Source: Sporosarcina obsidiansis
Lineage (GTDB): Bacteria; Bacillota; Bacilli; Bacillales_A; Planococcaceae
Reading direction: 5' to 3'
DNA length: 64,000 bases
Assembly (NCBI RefSeq): GCF_009651005.1
Contig: NZ_WHVW01000016.1
Coordinates: 1-64,000 of the forward strand
Of this stretch, positions 1 through 7,448 are shown piece after piece. The stretch's first letter is position 1. The number at the start of each line of letters is the position of its first letter. The notes under the pieces were generated by a model. That model was not told where the DNA came from. It saw only the letters and a list, made by a program, of their open reading frames with translations, and ran no database searches. Position numbers and translations under genes: made by a program.

Positions 1-340
1 GTTTTTTAATTTCCGAATGTGAATTCACTAAATTGAAAAATGTCGTTTCAAACCTTTGCCTTTCCATCGTTATATACTGATCATTTAGTGCTTGCGTAGT
101 TTTCTGCAATTCTTCCCTTTGTAACTGCAATTCTTCTCTCTGTAGTTTAAGCTCATTTTGATTCATCAGATTAGCTGTTATCAATAAAAGAAATGCGGCA
201 GCTGAAACTAATGGTGTTGAACTATCACCAAAAGTACTTGCAAATGTATCACTAATGAAAAACGGCACTATAAAAGCGCTTACCAATAATAAAAAGCCTA
301 ATACAGTAAGAACGCCTGTCAAACTGAATTTCTCTTTCAA
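1..340 (-). CDS. putAbiC-type phage abortive infection protein (5' part, runs off the window)
   Basis: An open frame of 113 codons continues past position 1. It starts at a TTG (340) with GGGGAAG upstream, and the TTG shares a 4-nt TTGA overlap with the stop of the DUF3954 gene, so translation is probably coupled. The protein has two hydrophobic segments (about residues 7-27 and 38-58), then a heptad-like stretch LQREELQLQREELQ (about 66-79), then a block reading FETTFFNLVNSHSEI near residue 98. That order (two membrane helices, coiled coil, F-x-x-TFFNL-x-x-x-H-x-x-I) is what I know of the putAbiC family of membrane-anchored anti-phage proteins. Carriage by a prophage early operon suggests a superinfection-exclusion gene. 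The C-terminal half is not visible, so the family call is good but unconfirmed. Confidence 0.72.
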   Translation of the reverse strand, partial: MKEKFSLTGVLTVLGFLLLVSAFIVPFFISDTFASTFGDSSTPLVSAAAFLLLITANLMNQNELKLQREELQLQREELQKTTQALNDQYITMERQRFETTFFNLVNSHSEIKK

Positions 341-534
341 AACTCTTCCCCTTCTTCCCTCCGCATTCGTCGTACTTTCCCCTGATGCGTCACAATTTTA
401 TATTCACCGTGCTCTGGTAATTCCCTCACTTTCGCCACACCCTCCGAAATCACCACAACACAGTTGATCGGTAGTTCCATTATATCAATATTTAGCATTC
501 CTTGGTCATTAATCGACAAATTTTCCATATTCAC
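337..534 (-). CDS. DUF3954-family small phage protein
   Basis: A 65-residue acidic/basic protein reading ENLSINDQGMLNIDIMEL at its start and ending in a basic segment (GKVRRMRREEGEEF). The layout resembles DUF3954 proteins that occur in the early regions of Bacillus and Listeria siphophages; their function is unknown. GGAGGGG lies about 6 nt before the ATG. It is the last complete gene of the leftward early operon before the putAbiC gene and overlaps it by 4 nt. Confidence 0.65.
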   Translation of the reverse strand: MNMENLSINDQGMLNIDIMELPINCVVVISEGVAKVRELPEHGEYKIVTHQGKVRRMRREEGEEF

Positions 535-570
535 CAGGACCCCTCCTATGTGGTATACTTTGCTTGTCTA

Positions 571-596
571 GGGCAGGAGGAATCCTGTCTTTTTAT
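571..596 (+). terminator. small hairpin with T-rich tail between early phage genes
   Basis: CAGGA and TCCTG pair around a GGAA loop (about 580-593) and are followed on the plus strand by TCTTTTTATTTA. No plus-strand gene lies directly upstream, so it may limit antisense transcription into the early operon. The stem has only 5 pairs, so it is a weak call. Confidence 0.35.
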
Positions 597-977
597 TTAT
601 TCACTTAGCCGAATACACTCAATGTTGTTTACGCGAAAATATTTCGGCATATAATCGTGCTTGTCCATCCACTCAAACAATACTTTATTCAACTTATCTT
701 CTAACTCGCTTGAATCTTCCTTTCGGACGTCATCCAAATAACATTCTGCAGCCTCGCCTACTTCGGAATACACATTTTCGGCAATGTCCTCAATGATATA
801 ATCGACATTTACACCAGGCACAAGATTAATATTACTGATTTGCCCTACGTAAAATTGATAGCGATTCCCCTCATACTCATCTTTGCCTGCCTGGATAGCC
901 TCTTCTTTCGTATCGTAAGAGCCGCAATTCATCCAAACCTCTTCATTGGTGTTGTAAATCCACTGATTTTCATTCAT
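597..977 (-). CDS. phage protein of unknown function
   Basis: A 126-residue acidic protein starting MNENQWIYNTNEEVW. I chose the ATG at 977 because GAGAGGAGA lies just upstream; a longer frame to 1055 would overlap the preceding gene (stop at 991) and has no ribosome site. The N-terminus (W..NTNEEVWMNCGSYDTKEEAIQAG, about residues 5-30) looks like a small sheet-helix unit seen in many uncharacterised phage early proteins. No catalytic motif is visible. It is part of the leftward early operon. Confidence 0.7.
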   Translation of the reverse strand: MNENQWIYNTNEEVWMNCGSYDTKEEAIQAGKDEYEGNRYQFYVGQISNINLVPGVNVDYIIEDIAENVYSEVGEAAECYLDDVRKEDSSELEDKLNKVLFEWMDKHDYMPKYFRVNNIECIRLSE

Positions 978-990
978 AATGATTCTCCTC

Positions 991-1227
991 TCATTTCCCA
1001 AACAATCCTTTATCCCGCTGCTTGATATAACCTTGATCAGCCTGATCCAATACAAGCAACGCGGTACTTAATAAATTTCTTCCAAACACTTCAGCAATAT
1101 CCTCAATTGAAGCACCTTCACGCCATAACTCCCGAAATCTGATCACTTGATGGCCATCCCAATACCATTGCACATCTGCATTTTCGAGTAAGATATGGGC
1201 CTCTTCTTGCTTCAAACTGTTAACCAT
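991..1227 (-). CDS. small phage protein with a helix-turn-helix-like segment
   Basis: A 78-residue protein. The central segment FRELWREGASIEDIAEVFGR (about residues 30-49) has the spacing of a helix-turn-helix like those of homeodomain-type phage regulators, which suggests DNA binding. It overlaps the end of the preceding gene by 8 nt and is followed after 13 nt by the next, so it belongs to the same transcript. I do not recognise a named family. Confidence 0.6.
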   Translation of the reverse strand: MVNSLKQEEAHILLENADVQWYWDGHQVIRFRELWREGASIEDIAEVFGRNLLSTALLVLDQADQGYIKQRDKGLFGK

Positions 1228-1405
1228 TCCTTTTCATCCTTTCGGCTACATTCTTTGCATACCGCAACTGCTGAAACATATACGGCGCATCATAGCTACC
1301 TCCGCCTGCCAGCCAATCGGCAATGCGCTTGTGTAAATCTTGTACCACTGGTAACGGCAGATCATCTGCCAGTTTGTTGATCTCGTAAATCGGATTTGTC
1401 ATCAT
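1220..1405 (-). CDS. DUF6877-like small phage protein
   Basis: A 61-residue protein with DLPLPVVQDLHKRIADWL and GGSYDAPYMFQQLRYA, the pattern I associate with DUF6877 proteins of Firmicute phages (a helical protein of unknown role). AGGAG lies 6 nt before the first of two adjacent ATGs. It is the first gene of its segment of the leftward operon; a convergent plus-strand gene (1501-1722) lies upstream. Confidence 0.6.
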   Translation of the reverse strand: MMTNPIYEINKLADDLPLPVVQDLHKRIADWLAGGGSYDAPYMFQQLRYAKNVAERMKRNG

Positions 1406-1500
1406 CTACTGCTCCTGTTATCGTTTTTTCGTTTACTCTTTTCTCAATCAAAAATTAGTTGTATGCTTGCTCCATATCAATCGTAATGGAGGCTTCAATC

Positions 1501-1722
1501 ATGCGAATCAAGCGAAAAATCTATAAAGATGAGTTAGAAGAAATTATTTACAAAGTCTCAAGTCTGGAAGATAATTTGCGTATTCTTCGCGAACAACTCA
1601 AGTCTGGAAAAATTGACGTTCGCGAGATTAATGATAATTTGTTTATAATGGAACACAATTCTCAAAAAGTTATTCAACTAACCTTGGAAGCTGTTAAGAG
1701 TGTTGGTAAAGAGCTGAATTGA
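1501..1722 (+). CDS. short coiled-coil protein on the strand opposite the phage early operon
   Basis: A 73-residue charged protein starting MRIKRKIYKDELEEII. GGAGG sits 8 nt before the ATG at 1501, which decides the start over an upstream ATG at 1459 lacking a ribosome site. Heptad-like leucine spacing (SLEDNLRILREQLKSG) predicts a coiled coil. It runs against the operon and has its own strong terminator at 1818-1844, so it is an independent unit (a moron). The function is unknown. Confidence 0.65.
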   Translation: MRIKRKIYKDELEEIIYKVSSLEDNLRILREQLKSGKIDVREINDNLFIMEHNSQKVIQLTLEAVKSVGKELN

Positions 1723-1817
1723 CGATCTCATTTTCAACGTCATGCGTCCATAATTTACTACGTTTATTAATAGCCCCTCACGCTAAAACTGCAGCTACAT
1801 CAGAAATGGTGAGTGTA

Positions 1818-1844
1818 GGCCGCTCCGTGCGGCCATAATTTTTT
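1818..1844 (+). terminator. Rho-independent terminator of the 1501 gene
   Basis: Perfect 6-bp GC stem GGCCGC/GCGGCC around TCCGT, followed within 4 nt by a run of T. Confidence 0.75.
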
Positions 1845-1867
1845 CATGCACTTCATCAGCGTAATGT

Positions 1868-2068
1868 TCAGTACCTCAATAGTTTCAAATCGTTTAGAAT
1901 TTCATCGTAAATGCAATTTTCGTTAGCATATCTTTCTTGTTCGGACTCGAAAAACTTGAAGTCTTTTTCGTTATCAGAATGATTCTTTAGTCTACTAGCA
2001 CGTTGAGCTTCTTCATTCGACTCATGCCGTTTTGTTGTGTACTTAAAGATTAATGCCTCTAGATTCAT
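1868..2068 (-). CDS. small charged phage protein, unknown
   Basis: A 66-residue helical, charged protein starting MNLEALIFKYTTKRHE. AAGGAG lies 8 nt before the ATG at 2068; the alternative GTG at 2077 would put the ribosome site inside the frame. It follows the upstream gene almost without gap. No recognised domain. Confidence 0.6.
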   Translation of the reverse strand: MNLEALIFKYTTKRHESNEEAQRASRLKNHSDNEKDFKFFESEQERYANENCIYDEILNDLKLLRY

Positions 2069-2073
2069 AGCTG

Positions 2074-2289
2074 TCACTCCTTATTGCGAACTTTTTCGAT
2101 TAAGGGGATGAATTCGCTATGGTAATCCATCTCGACTAAGTCATCACCATATCCTTTGTAAAGGTTAACTGCACCTGCTTCACTTATGAGAAAGTCGTAC
2201 TCATCGCGTAAGATAACAACACGATTAAATTCACCAGTTACAGACTCACTTGTTATTTCTGCGTTCTGAAAAATAGCCTCAACATTCAT
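2074..2289 (-). CDS. small acidic phage protein, unknown
   Basis: A 71-residue acidic protein (MNVEAIFQNAEITSESV...) preceded by AGGAGGGA about 11 nt from its ATG. It sits between the 54-residue membrane peptide and the 2068 gene in one transcript. No family recognised. Confidence 0.6.
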   Translation of the reverse strand: MNVEAIFQNAEITSESVTGEFNRVVILRDEYDFLISEAGAVNLYKGYGDDLVEMDYHSEFIPLIEKVRNKE

Positions 2290-2331
2290 TTTTAAAAAAC
2301 TCCCTCCTGCACATCTTCCGTCAAAACCGCA

Positions 2332-2496
2332 TCAATACTCCCTACGCCTACCAAGCCTTTTGCCCTCACGCTTACCGTCCAATCGACCGTGATCATACCC
2401 AGCGTTTACCCCTGCTGCATATCCATTACTGCGACCGATCCAATAAAACAACATGGAAATGGTTAGAGCAGATCCTATAAATAAAATGTCGTACAT
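2332..2496 (-). CDS. 54-aa single-pass phage membrane protein with glycine-rich tail
   Basis: A short frame starting MYDILFIGSALTISMLF. An N-terminal hydrophobic helix (about residues 4-20) is followed by a tail with regularly spaced glycines (G21, G25, G29, G33, G37, G41, G45, G49, every four residues), then arginines. GAGTGA precedes the ATG and the gene starts 6 nt after the methyltransferase stop. The glycine-every-four pattern resembles glycine-zipper segments. It could be a small membrane effector; the role is unknown. Confidence 0.6.
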   Translation of the reverse strand: MYDILFIGSALTISMLFYWIGRSNGYAAGVNAGYDHGRLDGKREGKRLGRRREY

Positions 2497-2501
2497 TGCT
2501 T

Positions 2502-2963
2502 TCACTCACTCTCTTTCATAAATACCAACCAATGTGTCTTGCTCCGTCGGTTCCCGAATAACGGAGTTTGGCCAATTGCTCGCAAAACCTCCGGCAACGT
2601 CACTTGGTCCTCATTCCACTTGAAAATTAATGTACCGTTTGGCTTGAGCACCCTCATGCACTCATAAAATCCTTGACGAATATCGAACTGCCATAAGTCG
2701 TCGAGTCTGCCATACTTCTTGGCTAACCAAGAATCTTCTCCCGCATTAATTAAGTGAGGTGGATCGAAGACGACTAAGAAAAACGATTCATCCTCAAAAG
2801 GCATGTCTCGGAAATCTGCAACCACATCAGGTGAAACGATCAGTTGTCGACCATCGCACAACTCTTCGCTGATCTGCCGATTGTCCATGTACACAACATC
2901 TTGATTTTCTTTGTCAAACCAGAACATCCGACTACCGCAGCAGGCGTCTAATACTCGCTTCAC
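2502..2963 (-). CDS. class I SAM-dependent methyltransferase (phage)
   Basis: A 153-residue protein with a degenerate SAM-binding motif I at its start (RVLDACCGSRMFW, residues 3-15) and a DPPH catalytic motif (VVFDPPHL, about residues 64-71), followed by KPNGTLIFKW, the late strand of a Rossmann-like fold. The DPP-x motif is that of N6-adenine/N4-cytosine DNA methyltransferases, but the protein lacks an obvious target-recognition domain, so the substrate (DNA or another molecule) is open. It overlaps recU by 4 nt (ATGA), so the two are co-translated. Confidence 0.72.
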   Translation of the reverse strand: MKRVLDACCGSRMFWFDKENQDVVYMDNRQISEELCDGRQLIVSPDVVADFRDMPFEDESFFLVVFDPPHLINAGEDSWLAKKYGRLDDLWQFDIRQGFYECMRVLKPNGTLIFKWNEDQVTLPEVLRAIGQTPLFGNRRSKTHWLVFMKESE

Positions 2964-3475
2964 CCCATCACCCCCAAATAATCCAAAACATACCCACGTT
3001 TACTTTTAACCGATTCACACATCGACTGGAAAGCGCCTATCGGAATAGACTTCCTGCCGCCCTTCTGCGCGTCCTCCCAATGCATCTCTAGGACTTTAAA
3101 AGAGAGAAGGTATACTTCATCTAGTTTTGTGAACGAGACTAATAGGAATGCCTGCGCGCCTTTCTGGTGCCATGATTTTAATAAATCAAACTGATGATCT
3201 GAAATGTTGTTGAGCGGAAAGCTTGTCTTGTTGGATGTCTCCTTTGCATCGAAAATGACTGCTCTGCCATCAAACACGCCTGAATAGTCCACCCATTCAC
3301 CTTTTTGCGTGTATCCCGTAACCTTTCCACGAATATTGCTTTGTATCTGAACAGGAGTAGGCACTTTTCGAATGTCCGCTACTCCTTTATTGCGGTATTG
3401 CTGATTGGTCATGTCTATTAGTCTTTCAAGGACCGCTCCACGATTAGCGTGCGATCTGCTGTATGGTTTTCTCAT
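2960..3475 (-). CDS. recU: Holliday junction resolvase RecU (phage copy)
   Basis: A 171-residue RecU-family nuclease. Visible family features: KVPTPVQI, then the catalytic core DYSGVFDGRAVIFDAKET (about residues 63-80; DY..GV, then D-A-K-E-T) and KTSFPLNNISDHQ. RecU cuts four-way junctions during recombination-dependent replication and repair. Together with the annealing protein, Rad50-like ATPase and initiator in the same operon it supplies phage replication-recombination functions. Coupled by 4-nt overlaps to genes on both sides. Confidence 0.88.
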   Translation of the reverse strand: MRKPYSRSHANRGAVLERLIDMTNQQYRNKGVADIRKVPTPVQIQSNIRGKVTGYTQKGEWVDYSGVFDGRAVIFDAKETSNKTSFPLNNISDHQFDLLKSWHQKGAQAFLLVSFTKLDEVYLLSFKVLEMHWEDAQKGGRKSIPIGAFQSMCESVKSKRGYVLDYLGVMG

Positions 3476-3639
3476 CGCGCCACCTTCATCTGATAAGCCA
3501 TTTCTTCATCTAGCGTGATCTGGCGTTTGAGAAATTCAGCTTCCGCAGCATCATGTTTCTTTTTGCAGACAGGACCATAACCATCATCGATACTCTTCTG
3601 AGTTTTCAGCTTCTTACCACATAATTTGCAAGTACTCAT
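3472..3639 (-). CDS. DUF6011-like zinc-ribbon phage protein
   Basis: A 55-residue protein starting MSTCKLCGKKLKTQKS and continuing DDGYGPVCKKK. Three cysteines as C-x2-C ... G-P-V-C resemble DUF6011, a small zinc-finger family common in phages and plasmids. It overlaps recU by 4 nt (ATGA) and its upstream neighbour by 1 nt (TGATG). Binding of zinc is inferred from the cysteines. Confidence 0.65.
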   Translation of the reverse strand: MSTCKLCGKKLKTQKSIDDGYGPVCKKKHDAAEAEFLKRQITLDEEMAYQMKVAR

Positions 3640-3818
3640 CAGACCACTCCTTTCACCTTGCGAATAGGTATACCGTGCTTATTGACTTGCGGATTGTGTT
3701 TCTCGCGCCAATGCACACGGTAACCTTCACTCCGTAGCTGTTTGATCTCCTGATTAGACAAATGCCCGAAAGCAACGAGCGGCTGTTTGTAATCGTCTTT
3801 TATCAGCATGGATAGCAT
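3639..3818 (-). pseudogene. small phage protein, probably frameshifted at its 5' end
   Basis: An open frame of 59 codons (MLSMLIKDDYKQPLVAFGHL...) that has no ribosome site before its ATG at 3818. Directly upstream, a second frame beginning at 3870 encodes FVKTADLVSG and stops at a TGA exactly where the first frame becomes open (reading VDAMLSM). Joining them with a 1-nt shift would give one continuous protein of about 75 residues. Either a frameshift mutation, an error, or translation from a weak internal start explains this. Function unknown; it lies between dnaC and the zinc-ribbon gene. Confidence 0.5.
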
Positions 3819-3874
3819 GGCATCAACCGCTTACTAGGTCTGCGGTTTTCACAAATACCCCATTCCGCATTCTC

Positions 3875-4693
3875 CTAAAAATCTTTTTTTCGATAATCCC
3901 GACCGAACATTTTCACAATCGTTGTATTCTCCATCATGCGGGAGAAGTTCCGCGGATTAACTTTAGCTTCAAGTTCTGGAGCTGATAGGTTGGTCGTGTA
4001 AATCGTGCTCTTACCAGATCGGCTGTCAATCACTTCAAATAGTTTGGTCCACGTCCAGTTGTCTCCATCATTTTTCAAGTTGGTGTACTCTGCTCCCAAA
4101 TCATCCAAGACGAGAAGATCCACGTTCGCAATATAATCCAGTAAATCGTTTTCCGAGAACTGCGCTTTCGAGTTGTAGGTGTCTTTAATCTTCGTAAGCA
4201 ATTTGGGAACCGACAAGAACAACGCCGTATGCCCAACCTCGATCAACTTCTTTGCTGCCGAGAAGGAAAGATGACTCTTGCCTGTGCCGTAAGTGCCTGT
4301 CAGCAATAGGTTGTTGCCTGCTGTCGGATCAAACTCTTTCACAAAAGCAAACACGTCTTTTCTCGCTCGATCTAGTTCCGCAGAAGTTGGATAAAAGTTT
4401 TCAAACGTTGCTTTTAACAGCGACTGATTAACGAGCGAATTCTGGTCAAACACTTCTTTAGCTCGGTTCATTTTCGCTTTATGCTCGTTCTGTACGACTG
4501 CTAGTTCAATGGGTTTGTCCTGGCACTTACAACCAAGCGTAAAACGTTCCAGTTTTCCCTTTTCTGGCCCACCCATGATCGGCATCTCCACTAACCGAAC
4601 TCCTGATTCACCACAGTCTTCACAGTCATATTCGTCAAGGATGTTCATCGTGAATTGCTGATTCATTACTTCCTGAATGCTTTTCAATTTCAT
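3875..4693 (-). CDS. DnaC/DnaI-type helicase loader (AAA+ ATPase)
   Basis: A 272-residue protein. A cysteine cluster (C24, C27, C55, C57) suggests an N-terminal zinc site; Walker A is GTYGTGKS (residues 133-140) and Walker B LLVLDDLG (about 193-200). The C-terminal NFSRMMENTTIVKMFGRDYR fits the DnaC/IstB sensor region. The role is to load the replicative helicase at the phage origin. It lies 5 nt downstream of the replication initiator gene, the usual initiator-loader order. No phage helicase is seen, so the host helicase is probably recruited. Confidence 0.88.
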   Translation of the reverse strand: MKLKSIQEVMNQQFTMNILDEYDCEDCGESGVRLVEMPIMGGPEKGKLERFTLGCKCQDKPIELAVVQNEHKAKMNRAKEVFDQNSLVNQSLLKATFENFYPTSAELDRARKDVFAFVKEFDPTAGNNLLLTGTYGTGKSHLSFSAAKKLIEVGHTALFLSVPKLLTKIKDTYNSKAQFSENDLLDYIANVDLLVLDDLGAEYTNLKNDGDNWTWTKLFEVIDSRSGKSTIYTTNLSAPELEAKVNPRNFSRMMENTTIVKMFGRDYRKKDF

Positions 4694-4698
4694 CCCTC

Positions 4699-5559
4699 CT
4701 AGAATCCGTAGTCGTATTGGTAACCGTCTTGCTTGGGTTTAAACTGCCGCACATTAGCAGACGTCGATTTAGCTGTTTGACGTGCAGTTTCAGCAGCTTG
4801 CAAACGTTCAAAGTGATCAGCAATGTACTTTTCACAGTAGACAAATGACTTGATAGCCCCATTTGGTTCGCGCTGGTTATGTTCCGAGAAACATTGTTCT
4901 AGCAATTGGATTGTTTGTGGTAACGGCATACCACGGGCGACAATCCGGGCGATTGCTTCGTAGTCTTTCATATTCGGATGCGCTGGACGACCTTCATAGG
5001 CGGTTCGCAAGTCGCTGAATCTGTTTGCGATTTCGTCAACCGGATCGATTGCTGAATCCGCTGTAGAAGTAGTAGTAATATCTTGTTTAGCATTAATAAC
5101 ATAGTTCTTATTGTTCCGTTGCTGTTCCGTAGCCGTTCCGTTGCTGTTCGTTTGCTGTTCCGTAGGTGTTCCGTTGCTGTTCCGTTCCTGTTGTACTTCG
5201 TCTTTCTTATATGCTTCAAACCCTTGATAATGCTGATAATTCACAACTGTAAAGAGTGTTCCGAGCTTCGTTTCTTCTACAGTCAAAGCACCCTCTTTTG
5301 TAAGTTCATCAATCTTGTTCTTTATGGTGTGGAGAGAGTAATATTTCTCGGCATTCTTTTCGACATACAGAAGATCTTCTCGGATGTTTCGATAGGAGCG
5401 AAGGTATTGCCCCCTCCCGATGTGAATGCCGCCTTTTGTTACTCCTCGTTCTGAGAAGACGGCATTTCCGACGATGTAGAAGAAAATCCTGAACTTTGCT
5501 ACGTCTTGCCAAATCTCGTGACCGAATATTTCTCTCGACATCAGAAATGCGCCACTCAT
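4699..5559 (-). CDS. phage replication initiator / replisome organiser (DnaD-like)
   Basis: A 286-residue protein. The N-terminal 115 residues form a winged-helix region like phage replisome organisers (MSGAFLMSREIFGHEIW; KIDELTKEGALTVEE). A low-complexity linker of 11-residue repeats (NSNGTPTEQQT, NSNGTATEQQR, about residues 125-150) follows. A C-terminal helical domain (about 190-260) ends in QPKxDGYQYDYGF-like residues. The linker is encoded by the 11-bp iterons described separately, so the origin probably lies inside this gene, as in lambda O and several Firmicute phages. The loader gene follows directly. Confidence 0.82.
   Translation of the reverse strand: MSGAFLMSREIFGHEIWQDVAKFRIFFYIVGNAVFSERGVTKGGIHIGRGQYLRSYRNIREDLLYVEKNAEKYYSLHTIKNKIDELTKEGALTVEETKLGTLFTVVNYQHYQGFEAYKKDEVQQERNSNGTPTEQQTNSNGTATEQQRNNKNYVINAKQDITTTSTADSAIDPVDEIANRFSDLRTAYEGRPAHPNMKDYEAIARIVARGMPLPQTIQLLEQCFSEHNQREPNGAIKSFVYCEKYIADHFERLQAAETARQTAKSTSANVRQFKPKQDGYQYDYGF
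5113..5189. repeat. seven 11-bp tandem iterons: probable phage replication origin
   Basis: Seven consecutive 11-bp units begin at 5113, 5124, 5135, 5146, 5157, 5168 and 5179. The plus-strand consensus is GTTCCGTTGCT; copies 2 and 5 have GTTCCGTAG followed by CC or GT, and copy 4 is GTTCGTTTGCT. An 11-bp period puts each unit on the same face of the helix, and since 11 is not a multiple of 3 the encoded peptide repeats only every 33 bp. An AT-rich stretch (5066-5112) adjoins and could be the unwinding element. Confidence 0.72.
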
Positions 5560-5576
5560 TATTTCACCTCAATCTC

Positions 5577-6278
5577 TTACGGCACGTACACCAGCTTGCC
5601 AGTGGCAGCCTGTACCGCCTGTTTAAACTCTTGCTCATTACTATTCGAATCCGAAAGATGTAGTAAATGAATCTCCTGAACCTTTGATAGATCGTTAGCT
5701 TTCAAGAATTCCAGAACATTTTCTAAACTGAAATGTGACTTCATAACACGTTTCTTTAGAAAGCCCGGAGTACGTCCGCTGTTTACATTTTCAGAAAGAA
5801 TTTTATAACTGTAATTACACTCAATCATTAAGTGTGTAATGCCTTTAAATTTGTATCTGCAATAGTAAGTGTCTGTGAGGAAAAGTAACTTTCCACCGCT
5901 CTGACTTGCCAACAAGAAGCCAAATGGTTCCGCTGTATCATGTTCTGTGTCAAACGGAAGAATGGTCCACGTACCAAGCTGAAACTGCTTCTTGTTCTCC
6001 ACCGCTCGTATACGGTGATGCTGTATGCCGAGAGCTTCTTTTGTGCCAGGACTCATATAAATGTCTAAACCACGATCTGCAACCTCCTGGACAGCCTTGC
6101 AATGGTCCTTATGCTCATGGGTAACCAATACTCCTTCAATGTCACTTGTACGGAAATTCAACGCTTTCTGAATCGCTTTGAAAGATATACCGCATTCTAG
6201 CAGGAGGGAGGTGCTACCGTCTGATACCCAGTAGCAGTTCCCGGTCGATCCGGTTGCGAGCGTATTGATTTCGATCAT
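5577..6278 (-). CDS. MBL-fold metallohydrolase of the phage recombination module
   Basis: A 233-residue metallo-beta-lactamase-fold protein. The metal motif is THEHKDH (about residues 53-59), preceded by the typical start LATGSTGNCYWV; later ligands are likely in FDTEHDT and FLTDTYY (D). Related proteins (YycJ/WalJ group) are often nucleases or phosphodiesterases. It is encoded between the annealing protein (1-nt overlap) and the replication initiator, so a nuclease role in phage recombination is plausible but inferred. Confidence 0.8.
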   Translation of the reverse strand: MIEINTLATGSTGNCYWVSDGSTSLLLECGISFKAIQKALNFRTSDIEGVLVTHEHKDHCKAVQEVADRGLDIYMSPGTKEALGIQHHRIRAVENKKQFQLGTWTILPFDTEHDTAEPFGFLLASQSGGKLLFLTDTYYCRYKFKGITHLMIECNYSYKILSENVNSGRTPGFLKKRVMKSHFSLENVLEFLKANDLSKVQEIHLLHLSDSNSNEQEFKQAVQAATGKLVYVP

Positions 6279-7447
6279 CAGAAGCCAGGTCCGTTTCCAA
6301 ATAAGTCAGCTTGTCCGCTTTCTTCCGGCGCAGCAGTCACTGGCACTTCTTCCGGTTCGTTCTTGACCTCTCCGGTTTCAGCATCAAATTCAGGAGCGTT
6401 CACATCGCTGTATTCAGCGTCAACGAACTCTCGTTGATTATTAGTCTTTTCAGCCGGCTGCTCTTCCGGCTCGATGTCCAGCAACTCCTGATTAGCATGC
6501 TGCCGAACCTCTCCCATATGTTTCGCAAAGCTTTCATCTTCCGCTTGGTCATATGTCATCTCAACAAACGCATTCCCGAAGTCTTTTGGAATCTTCTTTA
6601 CGATGTTGTTCCGCATTTTCCGGATAATCATGGACTCCCTACTTTGCGGATCCTTCCACGCTGGACTGATGTATTGCTGTAGGTCTTCATCATCTAATGC
6701 AGCCATACCTAATTCCTGTACCTTTTTCAGAATTTCACGCTTTTTGGCATCGATCTCACCCTTCTGTTTCGCTGTTGCTTTGAAACGGCTTTCCGCAATG
6801 CCAAACGTCTCGTTCATCAGGTTATTATTGATATGGGCAATCAGGTTCCTAGAAACGTCCTCGCGCTCTGTAATATGGTATTCCACTTGACCACTAGCTT
6901 TTGTGATCGGATAAACCACTCTCACGACTTCGCCACGTCCTGTCGGCTCCCATTCAGGAGGAGACATTTCAATTCCTTTAAACTTCGGATACTCGAATTT
7001 ATCTTCTGAACGGACCAACCAATATTGATGCACTTCCTTCACACCACGTCCGAAGTTGGAGAGTATGGCGTCGTTGCCATCCCCCTCAATCCCCATTTCG
7101 ATCTGTTTTGTCCAAACATCTCGACCGTCTACTTTCCTTTTCACATTGCGCATTTGAAAGTACACTTCACGTGGATTAGCAGCTGAATTGAGTTTTAACG
7201 ATGCGACTGTTAACAAATTTTGCGTGACATTACTCTTGTCTAGTTGTGGGTCACTCCATGAAATATTTTTTGAATCCAGTACCGCATTAATAGTCGAGAT
7301 TGCGCTCATTACACATTGCTTTGCGTAATGATCCATGTTTAGCCCGTTACCTGTTAGTTGCTGCTCGATCATCGGGAAAAACGTGTTGCTGATTTTTGTA
7401 AGGGCTGTAGAATAGGTTTGTTTTTGTTCTGCTATTTGGTTAGTCAT
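6278..7447 (-). CDS. probable phage single-strand annealing / recombination protein
   Basis: A 389-residue protein. The N-terminal and middle regions (about 1-260) are mixed alpha/beta with no ATPase motif; the region after residue 300 is acidic and disordered and ends ADLFGNGPGF. Position directly after a Rad50-like ATPase and before an MBL protein, length and acidic tail match RecT-like/ORF48-type annealing proteins of Firmicute phages. The tail resembles acidic C-terminal tips that recruit host replication or repair proteins. The family is not certain from motifs alone. Confidence 0.6.
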   Translation of the reverse strand: MTNQIAEQKQTYSTALTKISNTFFPMIEQQLTGNGLNMDHYAKQCVMSAISTINAVLDSKNISWSDPQLDKSNVTQNLLTVASLKLNSAANPREVYFQMRNVKRKVDGRDVWTKQIEMGIEGDGNDAILSNFGRGVKEVHQYWLVRSEDKFEYPKFKGIEMSPPEWEPTGRGEVVRVVYPITKASGQVEYHITEREDVSRNLIAHINNNLMNETFGIAESRFKATAKQKGEIDAKKREILKKVQELGMAALDDEDLQQYISPAWKDPQSRESMIIRKMRNNIVKKIPKDFGNAFVEMTYDQAEDESFAKHMGEVRQHANQELLDIEPEEQPAEKTNNQREFVDAEYSDVNAPEFDAETGEVKNEPEEVPVTAAPEESGQADLFGNGPGF

Positions 7448-7448
7448 A

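Noticed and set aside
255..467. 70-codon plus-strand frame at the left edge
   Set aside because: Antisense to the putAbiC and DUF3954 genes, which have coupled starts and family motifs.
1811..1850. GC-rich stem considered as tRNA-like
   Set aside because: Only one stem is present; it is a terminator.
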